Source of the DNA: Spirogloea muscicola
Lineage: Eukaryota; Streptophyta; Zygnematophyceae; Spirogloeales; Spirogloeaceae
NCBI GenBank assembly: GCA_009602725.1
Contig: WELB01000073.1
Location: forward strand, 181,030 to 245,029
Direction of reading: 5' to 3'
Length of the DNA: 64,000 nt
A program made the translations under genes and the position numbers. The notes beneath the pieces were generated by a model. The model ran no database searches, had not been told where the DNA came from, and saw nothing but the letters and a program-made list of their open reading frames with translations. Positions 22,171 through 33,397 of this stretch are shown one piece after another. Within the stretch, counting starts at the first letter, position 1; every line of letters begins with the position of its first letter.

Positions 22171-22375
22171 GGGCGAGCAGCCTGGCTTCCATGTCGCCGG
22201 GTCCCTCGTCCAAGTTTTCCGGATGCGCCTGGCCGTCTCTTTGCAGCGGTCCCTAGCTTTTGCGGTCCACTTGCGCGCAGGCCGCGCTGTGGCGGCGGCC
22301 TCCGGCTTCTGTCAGGGCGACGTCTTTCCGCCTGCTAGCTACTCAGATTTGCATCTACTGACGAGAGGTTACTGA
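22171..22375 (+). mobile_element. Family A retrotransposon, 3' fragment
   Basis: The frame reads GEQPGFHVAGSLVQVFRMRL and so on to ASYSDLHLLTRGY. It is nearly the same as the minus copy at 41905-41191. The upstream edge is the 5' truncation point. Confidence 0.88.
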
Positions 22376-22421
22376 GAGTTCGCTCACTGCTGTCTCAGTC
22401 CTTAGCACTCCGACTCCTTCA

Positions 22422-22560
22422 GACCTTGTCCATTCTATTGGGCTGGCCTCTCCCAGCCACCAGTTAATCTGGCCGCGCTTGCTTCTTCTTTCCGGGCTGG
22501 CTGTCCACAGCCGTCGCCCCCTTTTGAGGGCCACCTTCTCCTTCACAGCCATCGCTCACT
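22422..22560 (+). repeat. 63-base hairpin unit plus a second unit
   Basis: Bases 22422-22484 match, on the other strand, the 63-base insertion at 63449-63511 with one mismatch by eye. The unit starts AGACCTTGTCCATTCTATTG, has the GGGCTGGCCTCTCCCAGCC stem and ends CTGGCCGCGCTTGCT. It begins 46 bases after the LTRGY stop, so it is part of this copy's 3' region. A second unit follows at about 22494. Confidence 0.85.
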
Positions 22561-22621
22561 TGTGGATGGTTCTGATCTCTCTTCCTTCTCTGCCTTCCCT
22601 TCCTTCTCTCCCTCCCTTAGC

Positions 22622-22690
22622 CAGCTCATTACCCAGTTAATAGGACATTTGTCCCTCCCTTTCAATTTCATGCGCCCCGCGCGCCTTCTT
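22622..22690 (+). repeat. Dispersed repeat with CATGCGCACCGCGCGCC core
   Basis: The segment runs from CAGCTCATTACCCAGTTAAT to GCGCGCCTTCTTTC. Diverged copies occur at 17775-17850, 30525-30605 and 39315-39395, with a partial copy at 38300-38345. Their spacing to retrotransposon ends differs, so this is a separate unnamed unit. Confidence 0.7.
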
Positions 22691-22767
22691 TCTGCTCTTT
22701 AGCCTGAACAATGGATTGGCTTGAATTGGCCTCGCTTTCATTCATGCGCACCGAGCGCATTCTCTCT

Positions 22768-22893
22768 CTTCTCGGGATGGCCAAGAACATGGCAGTCTTC
22801 CCAGGGCGGGTAACGACCACTGTTCGAGCCCTTCTCGGGATGGCCAAGAACATGGCAGTCTTCTCAGGGCGGGTATCGACCACTGTTCGAGCC
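22768..22893 (+). repeat. Two tandem copies of a 63-base unit
   Basis: Both copies start CTTCTCGGGATGGCCAAGAA and end CCACTGTTCGAGCC. They differ at two positions by eye. The unit is not a hairpin unit, despite the same length. Confidence 0.9.
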
Positions 22894-23164
22894 AAGTGGC
22901 AACGCAAGGTCGGGGGGGGCGCGCGGAACGTGCCGGAGGGGATGTTGCAGGACCAGTGCTGAGCGATGGGCAGCGCCAGTGCTTCTCCCCGCGGGAACGC
23001 CGTCACTCAGGGTCACCCGAGATCTCAACCAGATCCCGACACGGCGCACACGGGCGCGTCCCCGCCCGGGCCGCCCCGCCGTCCGTCACCTCGGCGGGGC
23101 GGCGAGCACGACGCCGCCATCACCAAGGCGCGGCCTTGCCCAACGGACTGCCGCGCGGAGGCGG

Positions 23165-23493
23165 GAGAGCGCGAGGAAGAGGGGTAGAGACGGCGAGAAG
23201 AAGGGCGGAGATTGAGAGGGAGGGGGGGAGAGAACGAGATGGAGAGGAGAGAGAGAGGGGGGGGGGAGAGAGAGGGAGGGTGAGGGGGAGAGAGAGAACG
23301 TGTGCGAGAGAGAGGGAGGGAGGAGCTGGAGAGAGGCAGAGGGAGAGGGAGAGAGCGCCAGTTTTTAGATAGAGGGCTAGGGAGGGAGGGAGAGGGAGAA
23401 GAGACTCTGTGAGAGGGAGAGAGAGGGAGTGGGAGAGGAGGGGGAAAGGGAGAATTGAGAGAGCGAGGGAGGGGGAGGGAGGGAGGGAGAAAG
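23165..23493 (+). repeat. Polypurine GA/GGGA tract at the edge of the gap
   Basis: The strand is almost all G and A, with GAGAGAGGGAG motifs. It runs straight into the assembly gap, which is probably caused by this low-complexity tract. Confidence 0.9.
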
Positions 23494-24186
23494 NNNNNNN
23501 NNNNNNNNNNNNNNNNNNNNNNNNNNNNNNNNNNNNNNNNNNNNNNNNNNNNNNNNNNNNNNNNNNNNNNNNNNNNNNNNNNNNNNNNNNNNNNNNNNNN
23601 NNNNNNNNNNNNNNNNNNNNNNNNNNNNNNNNNNNNNNNNNNNNNNNNNNNNNNNNNNNNNNNNNNNNNNNNNNNNNNNNNNNNNNNNNNNNNNNNNNNN
23701 NNNNNNNNNNNNNNNNNNNNNNNNNNNNNNNNNNNNNNNNNNNNNNNNNNNNNNNNNNNNNNNNNNNNNNNNNNNNNNNNNNNNNNNNNNNNNNNNNNNN
23801 NNNNNNNNNNNNNNNNNNNNNNNNNNNNNNNNNNNNNNNNNNNNNNNNNNNNNNNNNNNNNNNNNNNNNNNNNNNNNNNNNNNNNNNNNNNNNNNNNNNN
23901 NNNNNNNNNNNNNNNNNNNNNNNNNNNNNNNNNNNNNNNNNNNNNNNNNNNNNNNNNNNNNNNNNNNNNNNNNNNNNNNNNNNNNNNNNNNNNNNNNNNN
24001 NNNNNNNNNNNNNNNNNNNNNNNNNNNNNNNNNNNNNNNNNNNNNNNNNNNNNNNNNNNNNNNNNNNNNNNNNNNNNNNNNNNNNNNNNNNNNNNNNNNN
24101 NNNNNNNNNNNNNNNNNNNNNNNNNNNNNNNNNNNNNNNNNNNNNNNNNNNNNNNNNNNNNNNNNNNNNNNNNNNNNNNNNNNNNN
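23494..24186. other. Assembly gap of 693 N
   Basis: Every base is N. Any frame read across it has no meaning. Confidence 1.
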
Positions 24187-24525
24187 CCCATACCCCCCTC
24201 CCTCCTCCCCGCCAGCCCGCCTTCCTCGCTCCGCGCCCGCAGTGGACTCGAGCCCGTCCCCACCCGAACACCCATAATTGCCAGCAGGACGTATATCAAG
24301 TGCCCAGTGCCTACACCTCTCCTCCACCCAGCGTAACCATTGCTTTCATACCTCCACCTCCCGCTCAGCTCCGTCACAAGCTTTCTTGCTCGCGCGCCCA
24401 CCGCGTCGGCGGGAGCTCGACGCGCGCCCGCGCAGGCCCGCGACCTCCCGCGCAGCGCCCTCCCCTGCCTTTCACCCGCCAGCAGCCGGCGCCTGGCTCC
24501 CGCTGCCACAGCTGTGCTGGCCCTC

Positions 24526-25308
24526 ATGGCGAGCGTCTTGCCTTGCAAGCGGCCCCGGGACGGCTGGGACGGCGAGGCCCTCTCCCGGGAGCTCAAGAAG
24601 CACCCGCTGCTGGAGGCTGCGGAGGCGACGGCGGCGGCGGCGGCTCCCTTGGACATCGCCCCCGCAGGCGCCCACAGTGCTGTCGCGGCTGCTGACGATG
24701 AAGCTGACGGGCTTCGCCCGAGCACGCCGTCCGAGGGTGAGACGCCCTTGGCATCGCTCGCCAGCAAGTCTGGCCGCGACTACATGGCGTGGGTGACCGA
24801 TTACCTTGACTCAGACGAGGAAGCGGACGTCGAGGCGGTGACCCGCGCGCAGGCTGACCTCCTGATCTGCCTGTCACCGGATCCGACTGCCGACAACGAT
24901 GCCCTGTTCAGCGGCCTTGAAGCCTCGGCCTCTTGTGGCGGCGCTGTCGATGACGAGGAGGACGGAGACGCGGCCACATCCAGTCTCCTGTCCTGGGCAG
25001 ACTCCATCTTCTCCTCCGACAGCCGCGCCCCCGCTGATACTGCCGAATTCATCGACATAGCCTTGTCTGCAGCTGACAACGATGACGACGATGGCCTGGA
25101 CTTCTTGACTGAGGGTGTGCCGTTCTTGGATGTTTCCGACGCTGTGGTGGACGTTGCTGTCGCATCTGTCACCCCCAGAGCTGCTCAGGCTGGCAGTACA
25201 CCCGACTTCGGTTTCCTGCTCATGGCATCGGATGATGAGCTGGGCATCCCCGCTGACCCCGTATCTCTTCACGCCCCCTCTGCTGACGCTACTTCGAAGC
25301 ACCTATAG
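24526..25308 (+). CDS. Acidic, low-complexity protein, single exon, unknown
   Basis: The frame gives 260 residues from ATG at 24526, in a context GGCCCTCATGGC. The same frame is open upstream to 24340 and so could start earlier. The protein is rich in Asp, Ala and Ser, with acidic-hydrophobic blocks such as DYMAWVTDYLDSDEEADVEA, SLLSWADSIFSSDS and DDDDGLDFLTEGVPFLDV. A basic KRPRD motif near the N-terminus could be a nuclear signal. Such spacing of acidic and bulky hydrophobic residues is common in activation domains, but no DNA-binding domain is visible, so a regulatory role is only a suggestion. Third-position GC is high and there is no in-frame stop, which argues for a real gene. A hairpin variant (TGCATCTGGCTGGCCTCTTA) lies in the 3' flank at about 25365-25400. 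Confidence 0.6.
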   Translation: MASVLPCKRPRDGWDGEALSRELKKHPLLEAAEATAAAAAPLDIAPAGAHSAVAAADDEADGLRPSTPSEGETPLASLASKSGRDYMAWVTDYLDSDEEADVEAVTRAQADLLICLSPDPTADNDALFSGLEASASCGGAVDDEEDGDAATSSLLSWADSIFSSDSRAPADTAEFIDIALSAADNDDDDGLDFLTEGVPFLDVSDAVVDVAVASVTPRAAQAGSTPDFGFLLMASDDELGIPADPVSLHAPSADATSKHL

Positions 25309-26520
25309 GCTGCCCGATCTGTACTTCCCCTTCCTACTCAGCCCCTCGTCCCTGCGTACCTCTGCGTATGCATCTGGCTGGCCTCTTACAGCCGCTCGTT
25401 TAAATTCTACCTCCTCTCATGTAGTGGGCGTCTTGCCCTTCCCTTGAGATGGGTTTATTTTTTGCTCGCCGCGGGGATGGCGATGCTTGCCCCGCTTGGC
25501 TAGCACGGCAAAGGCAGACGGCCGAGCTGGCCCTCTCTGTCAGTAGGTGTACCATCATTTAGGTGTACTTTTGGAGGGTTGGCCCTCACCTTGAAGACAG
25601 TCCTGTGCACATGTGCTCCGACAGCCTGCCAGATTCTCGGCAGCAACAGTGGCCTGTGCCAGGATGTAGATTGACTGAGCAGTCTGAGACAGGCCACTTG
25701 TAAGCATTTGTACAGGCATTGAAAGAAACTGTGCACCTTTTCCTCAGTCAAGAATCTACATGGAGAGCATTTCCATTAGTTAACCATGCTGGCAGGACTT
25801 GTGCATCCCCCTCCTTCACTACAGGAGTTCTGCGTCAGAAGTTCTGCATGTGACCAGTCTCCAGTAGCCTCATTCCTACTGCGTCCTTCGCTGCTTCTTT
25901 GCTAACACATCCAACACTACCTTGAAGGGCTTCTGTAGATTCTTATACAGCTTGTTCTGTGCCAGTCTATGTAGGCTTTAGCTGGGGCTCCTTGCCAGGG
26001 CAGAAGTCTGGTAAAAATGCTCCGATTGAGATGCTATGGCCGAGTGCCCTAGGAGAAAGTTTCAGATACTGATATTGGGTCCCGTAAGAGTTTGCGTTTT
26101 CAGCCTGGTCAGCAGAAGCTGATGTCAGGCTTGGATAAGCTGTGCTGAAGGCAATATGCATCACGTAGGCTAAGGAGGACCAGAGTTGCAAAGATGCGCA
26201 CGTCGTGCAACTGACAGACCTAGGCAGCTACTGGTGCGACGACAGCCCGCGCTTGCTGCAGCCGCGGTTTTGAGAGTGGGGGGTGGGTTGGGTCCAACGG
26301 CTACGGCCGGGAGCCTTTTGGCCCAGGGGAATCAGTTGAGATTAAACGAGGGAAATGTTTCCCCCACAAACGGCGACGGGCTGGGGTGTGAGGAAGCCCG
26401 AACTGCGGGGCCGGTTGCACGGGAACGGCGGGGTAAGCGATGGAAACGCGCTCTTCGCCTAGTTGCTAGTCGCCCGCTCCAAGCGGCCGCTAGTGAGAGG
26501 GTTTGCATTCTCGGGGAAGG
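25309..26520. other. Region without recognised gene
   Basis: Apart from the hairpin variant near 25365-25400, I see no coding frame longer than about 115 residues and no match to a family I know. Confidence 0.4.
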
Positions 26521-26529
26521 GATCTCCCA

Positions 26530-26765
26530 ATGAAGATGTGAGCGCTTCCAAAGGGGGCGGGCTCTTACCAATGAAGAAGGGCTCGCCCATTGATAATAGG
26601 GGCTGGGAATAGCCAGCCCCAAAAAAATTGAACAAAGTACGAGAAGGGGCCAGGGGAAGCACTGAGAAAAACCAGCGCAAAAAGACTAAGCAGCTACGAA
26701 GCACTCAGTCCCCTGCTAAGCAGCCTCAGGTCAGAGAAACTTGGCTCCTGGAAGCGGGTCCCCTG
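26530..26765 (-). mobile_element. Minus-strand hairpin unit and family A tail
   Basis: A unit with GGGGCTGGGAATAGCCAGCC lies at 26590-26615. At 26765-26705 the minus strand reads the last residues of a family A copy (GTRFQEPSFSDLRLL-like). This is the same arrangement as at 20230-20430. Confidence 0.65.
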
Positions 26766-27029
26766 GCCAAATGGTCCCAATGTCTCTCCCGTGGCTTGCC
26801 GATGGGAGCCAGCCCCGTCCTCCACAGCGTCCGCGTCCGCCGCGGCGCTCCCCGGCCGCTCTGCCGCCTTTGGCCCCTACAGGGGCGCCATTTAGCCACG
26901 GATCTGATCACGCCTGCTGATCACGCCAGCTGCTCCCCATTGCGCTGGGGCCGTTCGCCGAGGCGGCGACTGCGGGGATTGTGGCCGCCGCCCTCGGCCA
27001 ACTCGCAAGCGTCGCCGGCCATGTCCGAT

Positions 27030-27090
27030 CTTACATGCTGGCCATTCACAGCTACCATTTCCGACTTGCGGCTGCTGTCCAGGGGTGACT
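27030..27090 (+). mobile_element. Family A tail remnant
   Basis: The frame reads FTATISDLRLLSRGD, a diverged form of the SDLRLLSRGY end. The next 150 bases hold a degenerate hairpin region (CTGGTCTTCCCACAGCCCTC near 27155). Confidence 0.55.
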
Positions 27091-27249
27091 GGGCAGGCAT
27101 CCTTGGTGGTCTCTACGCCTTTCGACTCCTTAGGACCTCGATTATTCATTCGTGGCTGGTCTTCCCACAGCCCTCGCCCCCGTTTGACGCTTTCTCCTTG
27201 TCACAGCTGTTGCCCAATTCCGGTCCCTGCTTGAGAATTTCTGCTTGAA

Positions 27250-28770
27250 GGGCTTCGTCGGGTTGTAGGAGCTGGCCGATACGCAGGTACATGCTAGGCG
27301 CTCATGTGCGCTGGTGCTCTCACAGCACTTGGTGCTGTGGATCGGTAGAGTCGTGCAAGTGGGCCGAAGCCCCTGGCCCCAGCAGCCCCGTCAGGCTCCT
27401 TCCATTTCATCTGCTTGCAGCAAGCTCAGCCCATGCGCAGCCACTGATAACCCCGTTGGTGCTGTGGATTTTGTCAAGTTGTCCAAGTGAATCTAAGCTC
27501 CCGTCCCAACAGCAGCCTCGTCAGGATCGTTGTGCTAATATCACGTTGGCGGCTCAACATTGGCAGAACGGATGGTACAAACAATCATAAGAACTTTGAT
27601 GAAGTATCTGCTGGAACATGGCTCAGAGCGTTGGGACAGGATTTTGCCGAGGTTGATCATGGGGTATCGTAAGTCTAACCAATTTTTTCTGTCCAGCTGT
27701 AGTGGACATTATGCAGCTTTTCCTGACATCATTGATGTAGGTGACTGTGTATCTCAAAGTCAAACCACAGGACACCTTGACTTCTCCAACAAACCGTTGC
27801 CTCTCCAGGTCGTTGAAAACATTCCTTCAGGTGTCAAAATTCGTGGCTCACGTAATCGCATTGTTAGTCATCATGTGCATGACACTGCTCGTTGTCATTT
27901 GAGCATTATCTACACTACAATTGATCGGACCAATCTATGGGTTTCTGAGCACCCTCTGCGTGATCTATCATCGTTATGATCAGGCAGCTGTTGAAGTCTT
28001 GTGCTCTGCTTGCAACAAGGGTTGCCATGTAGACTGCCTTACTCCACCACTTCCTTTTGCTACAGACGATCAATGCTTCTGTATGGACTGCACAGCAAAG
28101 CGCCACATACTCCCGCGCTATCGGTGGCGTGTTATCCATATCTGCCACCTATTCGAGTATTGGTAGTGGCGGCAGACCATCTGGCACCGTAAGCTCCACT
28201 TGCGGCTCATCAACCGCTGGTCCGTCATTGTACAGCGAGAGGCCGCGTTGTGCCCTGTCCAGTGCTTGAGTTGCTCTGCTCCGCCGTCTATCAACTTTCG
28301 CATCACATTGTACCAACGGACCTGATTCTATACCGTACAACGGGCTGCAACTTATCTCCACAGTCGCCATTGTTATTTCGTCCTTCCTATAAATATGATT
28401 TGCCGTGGGCCTGTTCTCCTCATCCATTGTCGCATGCCTTACTTTCGGCATCACACGCTCCCCCAGATTTATCAACTCCCCTGGTATTGGAAGGGGCGAC
28501 TGGCCACGAGTCCAAGTAGTCGGAGATTGGCCTTCTGTAAGTTCCCTCACCGTCTCACGTTCCGCTTTGGTACCTGGCAGCGCAAATCGCTCCGGATCTG
28601 CTCTGTACATTGTGATTGCTGCCAACCTGTCTTGCAAGTGATCATTGCCTCCTGCTAAGGAAGTCCCACCATGTGTATGTAGGCTTTCGAGCCGATCTCC
28701 TGAGTCCATGCTTATTTTCCTCCGAAAGCAGAGAAGAGACGAGACAGGAATGACTGCAGCCAAGAAGGGT
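27250..28770 (+). mobile_element. Fossil of a Ty3-like LTR retroelement with PHD finger
   Basis: Around 27545-27660 the strand encodes the end of a retroviral-type integrase core (AERMVQTIIRTLMKYLLEHG, then ERWDRILPRLIMGYRKS), typical of Ty3-like integrases. Near 27985-28105 lies a C4HC3-like PHD finger (VLCSACNKGCHVDCLTPPLP, then CFCMDC), the kind of chromatin-reading module some retroelements carry after the integrase. The element is broken and only a 3' part is seen; no protease or reverse transcriptase was recognised. The age looks moderate to old. Confidence 0.65.
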
Positions 28771-28772
28771 GC

Positions 28773-29026
28773 AGGTACCACAGGTGGAGAGAGATCAGTG
28801 TCAACCAGATACGACCTTGCCTGACCTTAATTGCATCCAACAGTGGACAACAGTAACAAACTAGGTCTAGAGAAAGAGTATACTCGAGTCACACAGATAC
28901 TTCTGACATACTAAAATCGATTATCTTCTACCAGAAATCATGACACTAAGCAGTCCTTAGCAGAGTCCTGAGCAATGGCAAATGAAGCAGTCCAATGCAA
29001 TCGAAGCTCAATCGCAGACACAGTTC
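28773..29026. repeat. Direct repeat copy 1 (254 bases)
   Basis: It starts AGGTACCACAGGTGGAGAGA and ends CGCAGACACAGTTC. It matches 29585-29837 with only a few differences. It could be part of an LTR of the adjacent element, but no TG...CA ends were seen. Confidence 0.85.
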
Positions 29027-29584
29027 TTGTAAGGAACCTCGCCCTACACACGCAGTTAGGGTGAGCAGTCCTTCTTGAGTTCGGCTGTAGAGGTATAGGG
29101 ACCAACCCACTACACAGGCAAAGCACTAGCGCATAGGCGCAGCGGAAGACAGGCCCTGTGGCGCCGCCGTCCGGCGGCGACTCCACCTCCTGGGCGCAGG
29201 CCGGCGCAGCAGGCCCCGCAGCAAGGTGCGGCGGCGGCTGCGGCGGCGAGCAGCGGCAAGGCTGCTCCTGGGCTTCACCGGCTCGAACTCCCCCCGAGCC
29301 TCAGCCCCCAAGGCTCTTCGTGCTTCCCCGTGCCACCCCCCCTCCAGGGGTGTGAGCGGGTCGCCCCATGCATGCATGGCCTGCCAGGCGGCGGGCCAAA
29401 AATCCACCCTTGAACGGGCGGATCCTAGCGAGGTTATTTCTGGATGTGCGGGGCCCGCCTCTGGGCGAGCCACTTGCCCGGCAAGCCAGCCCGCCACCTG
29501 GCGGGCCCACTTGTCCCAAATAGCCAGTCATGTAATGCCAACAGAGCCATGTGGCTTAACCAAATGGCTGGTTCATTACATTTC

Positions 29585-29837
29585 AGGTACCACAGGTGGA
29601 GAGAGATCGGTGTCAACCAGATACGACCTTGCCTGACCTTGATTGCATCCAACAGTGGACAACGTAACAAACCAGGTCAAGAGAAAGAGTATACTCGAGT
29701 CACACAGATACTTCTGACATACTATGATAAATTATCTTCTACCAGAAATTATGACACTAAGCAGTCCTTAGCAGAGTCCTGAGCAATGGCAAATGAAGCA
29801 GTCCAATGCAATCGAAGCTCAATCGCAGACACAGTTC
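29585..29837. repeat. Direct repeat copy 2 (253 bases)
   Basis: This is the same sequence and orientation as 28773-29026. The 558 bases between the copies are GC-rich with no recognised gene. A separate short tandem duplication (AGACCCTCCGAAGAGCGGC) follows at about 29928-29985. Confidence 0.85.
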
Positions 29838-31240
29838 CTGCTTCAATTTGCTTCGCAAGTATACGGTTACTGAGTGCCCCGTTACCAGTGTATGCATTCA
29901 GGAACCAGTGTCCAGGATTAAAGAGACCCTCCGAAGAGCGGCCCTAGCTAATTCATTTGAACCAGAGAGACCCTCCGAAGAGCGGCAGCTAATCCGATTA
30001 GCCAATGGAACTCGAGACAAGCCAGCACCTCGTCTTTTTTCGTGATCTAGGCAAGATGTAGCCAGTGGATACACGCAAGCAATCAATTTGAGAACGTTGT
30101 TTCAAAGAATATAATGTTCAGGGTTCAAGACTCGCAATGAGCAGCACAATAGTCAAGGCTGCTCACCATGGAGTCACCACGACCTCTCGCAGTCGCGAAG
30201 CGGATCCGCCAAATGCACACTAGCTGGGCACGCCGTCTGCTTTGGGCTCTACTCTCTCTGGGAGTTGGACGGACGCGGCCGCGGATGGCGCAGGCGGGGC
30301 AGGAGAGGTGAGGCTTGCGAGGCCAGCAGCTTGGCAGAGCATCGCTCGCCCCGGTTTGGGCCGGTCACGTCGAGATCCTAGCGCTGCCTGATGGGCAACC
30401 ATTCGGCCGTTGGCTACGCTGGTTAGCTGGTCTGTTAGCTGGTCGTCTTGGACCATCTACGGACCCAGCGGCCCAACTGGCCCCGCTTGGGGCAGATAGG
30501 GGCTTCACGGCTTCGTTCCGCGTTCTCATTACCCCGCTAACAGGACATTTGTCAGGCTAGAATTTGCCTCCCTTTCAATTTCATGCGCACCGCGCGCCTT
30601 CTCTCCGCGACCGTTTCGCCACCGCTTCCACGCCCGCCCGCCCTCCGAAGCATCATCGCTACAGCCTTCTCTTGCTCTATGCAATACTGTTGCAGAAGTA
30701 GACGTGCATGATCACTAAAGCTGCCGTTCTGCGGACATTTCAGCAGTAGCTTGAAAACGCAGGCTTGGCGTAGCAGCAGCATGGCAGCACTCTGTGCGAT
30801 GATTATCTGGCACAAGCCCGACTGTGAATGTTCAATGGCTGGCCAGTTGCGAGAAGCTGCAGGTCCAGCTTCCGAAAAGGGATGCCGCAGGTCAGCACGA
30901 CTGTAAGCGCCAACAATGAAGGGACCCTAGGCCACTGAGGGGCAACGCTCACCTCCGGCAGTCCAAGCTGCCAGTGGCCAAAGTAGTCCTCTCTCTACAA
31001 TTCGTAGGACATGACGTGCCAGCCTACTTTCACTGTAGCAGGTCGTGGGGATCACCTTGAAATGAGAACCAGTGTGCAAGCCCCAGACAGGCCTCTGTGC
31101 CTGTTTAGGGACTTTCTATCATGTATAGAATCTTATCCCACATTTGTTTTGCTTCGGGTAGAATACGCAAGTGAAATTGTCATCTACATTCTCAGAAATC
31201 GCTGACATTACCTTTTAATCTTTCTCGACGAGACATTGTA
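29838..31240. other. Region without recognised gene
   Basis: It holds the short tandem duplication at 29928-29985 and a dispersed repeat copy at 30525-30605. No coding frame stands out. Confidence 0.4.
30525..30605 (+). repeat. Dispersed repeat, CATGCGCACCGCGCGCC family
   Basis: It reads CTCATTACCCCGCTAACAGG, then CCCTTTCAATTTCATGCGCA and CCGCGCGCCTTCTCTCC. This copy stands alone, with no retrotransposon end beside it. Confidence 0.7.
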
Positions 31241-31260
31241 TGTAGGCTGAACAACGCCTT

Positions 31261-31892
31261 GAAGATTCCTATCCTGTGCATTGTCATCTTCCATTTCCAG
31301 GAATATAATTTAACCGCCGGTGAATCTTAAAACTAGCGCCGCTGGAGAAGTGATGTCAAATAGCCCAAGTGGGCCCATAACCTGTTGAGTTTCTGAGCTT
31401 CCGGATTGACAAGTAACAATTGGATTAGTAGTGGACTTTCAGTGGGGTTCTCAACTACATCGTCAAGACCTTCTCGATCTACAATAGAATCATACGTACG
31501 TGGAGTGGAATCAGAATCTTCTAGGCCTGTCTTAGTAGAAACGTCTGAATTACCATTGAAAATAGCATTTCCAGATGAAGACCGTTCAGCTAAAACAGGC
31601 CTAGAAAATTAGGATTTCATTTCACCTACGTATGATTCTATTGTAGATCGAGAAGGTCTTGATGATGTAGTCGATTATGCACCCACTAAAAACCTGAGTG
31701 TTACTACTCAATCTGGATGCTCAGAAATGCAACAATTTGTAAGCCCACTAGGGCTGTTTGACACAACAGGTTATGAGCCCACTAGGGCTGTTTAACATCA
31801 TTTCTCCAGCGGTGGTAATCTCAGTATTCACTGGCAACATTTTCTCTTCCTGGAAATGGAAGATGACAATGCACCTTCAGGACAGGATTCTT
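31261..31892. repeat. Long imperfect palindrome, about 630 bases
   Basis: The left arm 31261-31503 and right arm 31626-31892 are reverse complements with drift. Paired blocks include CATCTTCCATTTCCAGGAA with TTCCTGGAAATGGAAGATG, CCGCTGGAGAAGTGATGT with its partner near 31795-31812, and GACCTTCTCGATCTACAATA with TATTGTAGATCGAGAAGGTC. Even the centre pairs in part (CTAGGCCTGTCTTAG with CTAAAACAGGCCTAG). The right arm has an extra duplicated AGCCCACTAGGGCTGTTT block. This looks like a fold-back element or an inverted duplication; no transposase frame is seen. Confidence 0.85.
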
Positions 31893-32154
31893 TATCTCTT
31901 TGTTGATGGTTCGGATCAGAAGCATTGCCGGAAGTGTAACGCACATCTCAATCGAATTCTCATAAGAGGCAGGAAGCATCAGAGCTGCTGCTAATTCTAC
32001 AATAACAAATTACAATAAATGCCAACTGCAAAAATTGCGGCTGCAGCAGAGTGTAACCAGGGCACGCTCACGTCCATATGCAACCTTAAAGTGCTATCGA
32101 AATCTCTGCTTCCTTTTGCGTGGGCTCCTGCTCGTAGTTCTCTAGCTGTCCTAC

Positions 32155-33360
32155 CTACCAGTCAGTGCCAAGGTTGCGTGATTCGTAGAGCTGCACGATG
32201 TCCTGCAGCAGGGGCGTCGCCGCCTCTAGGAATCTGGCCGCCTCTCTCTTCCACGACGTCTCTGTGGACCTCCATACAGCCAAGAGCGTACGGTGAGGTG
32301 ACATTGATCCTATGAGTTTGGCATCCACGTTGGAACCTCCCTTGAAAGTCAAGCTGTGGGTGCTACCCTTGTTGTACGCATGGAGTAGGCTAGGCGCACC
32401 AGGATCTCGACACAGCACTGATGGCTGCAGGCAGTGCATTGGCAGCGCAGGGCAATACCAGCACAAAGAGCCGCTGCCTAGTGATTAATATCGATTAATA
32501 TCGAGGCTTCCACAGTAGAATGCGGGCAGACTCATCACAAACAGCTCCTGCAGTGAAAACTCTTACCGTCTTCCTTGAGTTTCCTCAGGAACTGGGTCTT
32601 GGTTGGCAGCGTGTGCATGCCCAAACCGACAGCCTTGCGGATGCTCCAGCTGTGGTGAGGCGCGAAGATGCGAACATAGGCGTCCTGAGCCGCCTGCTTC
32701 AAGGTCATCTCACTGAGCAAGCCGTACAGGCAACCGGTCGTCAACGCTGCCCCATGGCTTACGCTACGCTTGGGATCGGCAGCGAGTGACCGCTCAGCCT
32801 CATCAGACGACACGCGCGCCGCCTCAGCAACCCAGGCCTCCCCAATGCCTCACCAGCTTCCGGAGCTGTGACGAAAGCCCGGTCGGCTCTTTCAGCTGGC
32901 CGACCCGGCAGCTGGCAGCGAAGGTCGCCTCATAGTGGCATACCTGGAGGCGATGAGCGACGCAAAGAGCAGGGCGACGAAGTCGAGGCCGCGCTTGATG
33001 CGGAGGAGGTTGCGGGTGTGGCTCAGGGCCTTGCACACGGTGCCGGCGCTGTGGTCAGCCTCCACAACGGCGTCCAGCGTCGCGAAGCGCCGGGCGGCGC
33101 CCTCGAGGTCCTTTACCTGCGCCGCCGCCACCGCGCGGCTTGACGAGCGGTCCTAGGATTTAGGGTTTAGGGTTTACAGTTTTAGGGTTCTGCCACGCCA
33201 CCTTGCTCACGTAGTCTCGCTCGGCGAAGCCAAAGACGACGCCGAGGTGGCGGAAGAGCACCGCGATCTGAGCCGCGGCCAGCGCAAAAGCGGCGGCGGG
33301 CACGGCGCCGCCTTTTGCGCGCCCGGGGCCCGCCGCCGCCGCCGCCGCCGCCTCCCGNGC

Positions 33361-33397
<37 letters not shown>

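Noticed and set aside
23025-24767. Long frames across the assembly gap
   Set aside because: They are open only because N codons hide stops.
28149-28781. A 210-residue minus-strand frame beside the Ty3-like fossil, possibly a gag
   Set aside because: It lies antisense to the integrase and PHD parts, and I see no capsid or zinc-knuckle signature.
32868-33156. Plus-strand frames opposite the ACD11-like exons
   Set aside because: They are shadows; the minus strand matches the GLTP family with correct splice phases.
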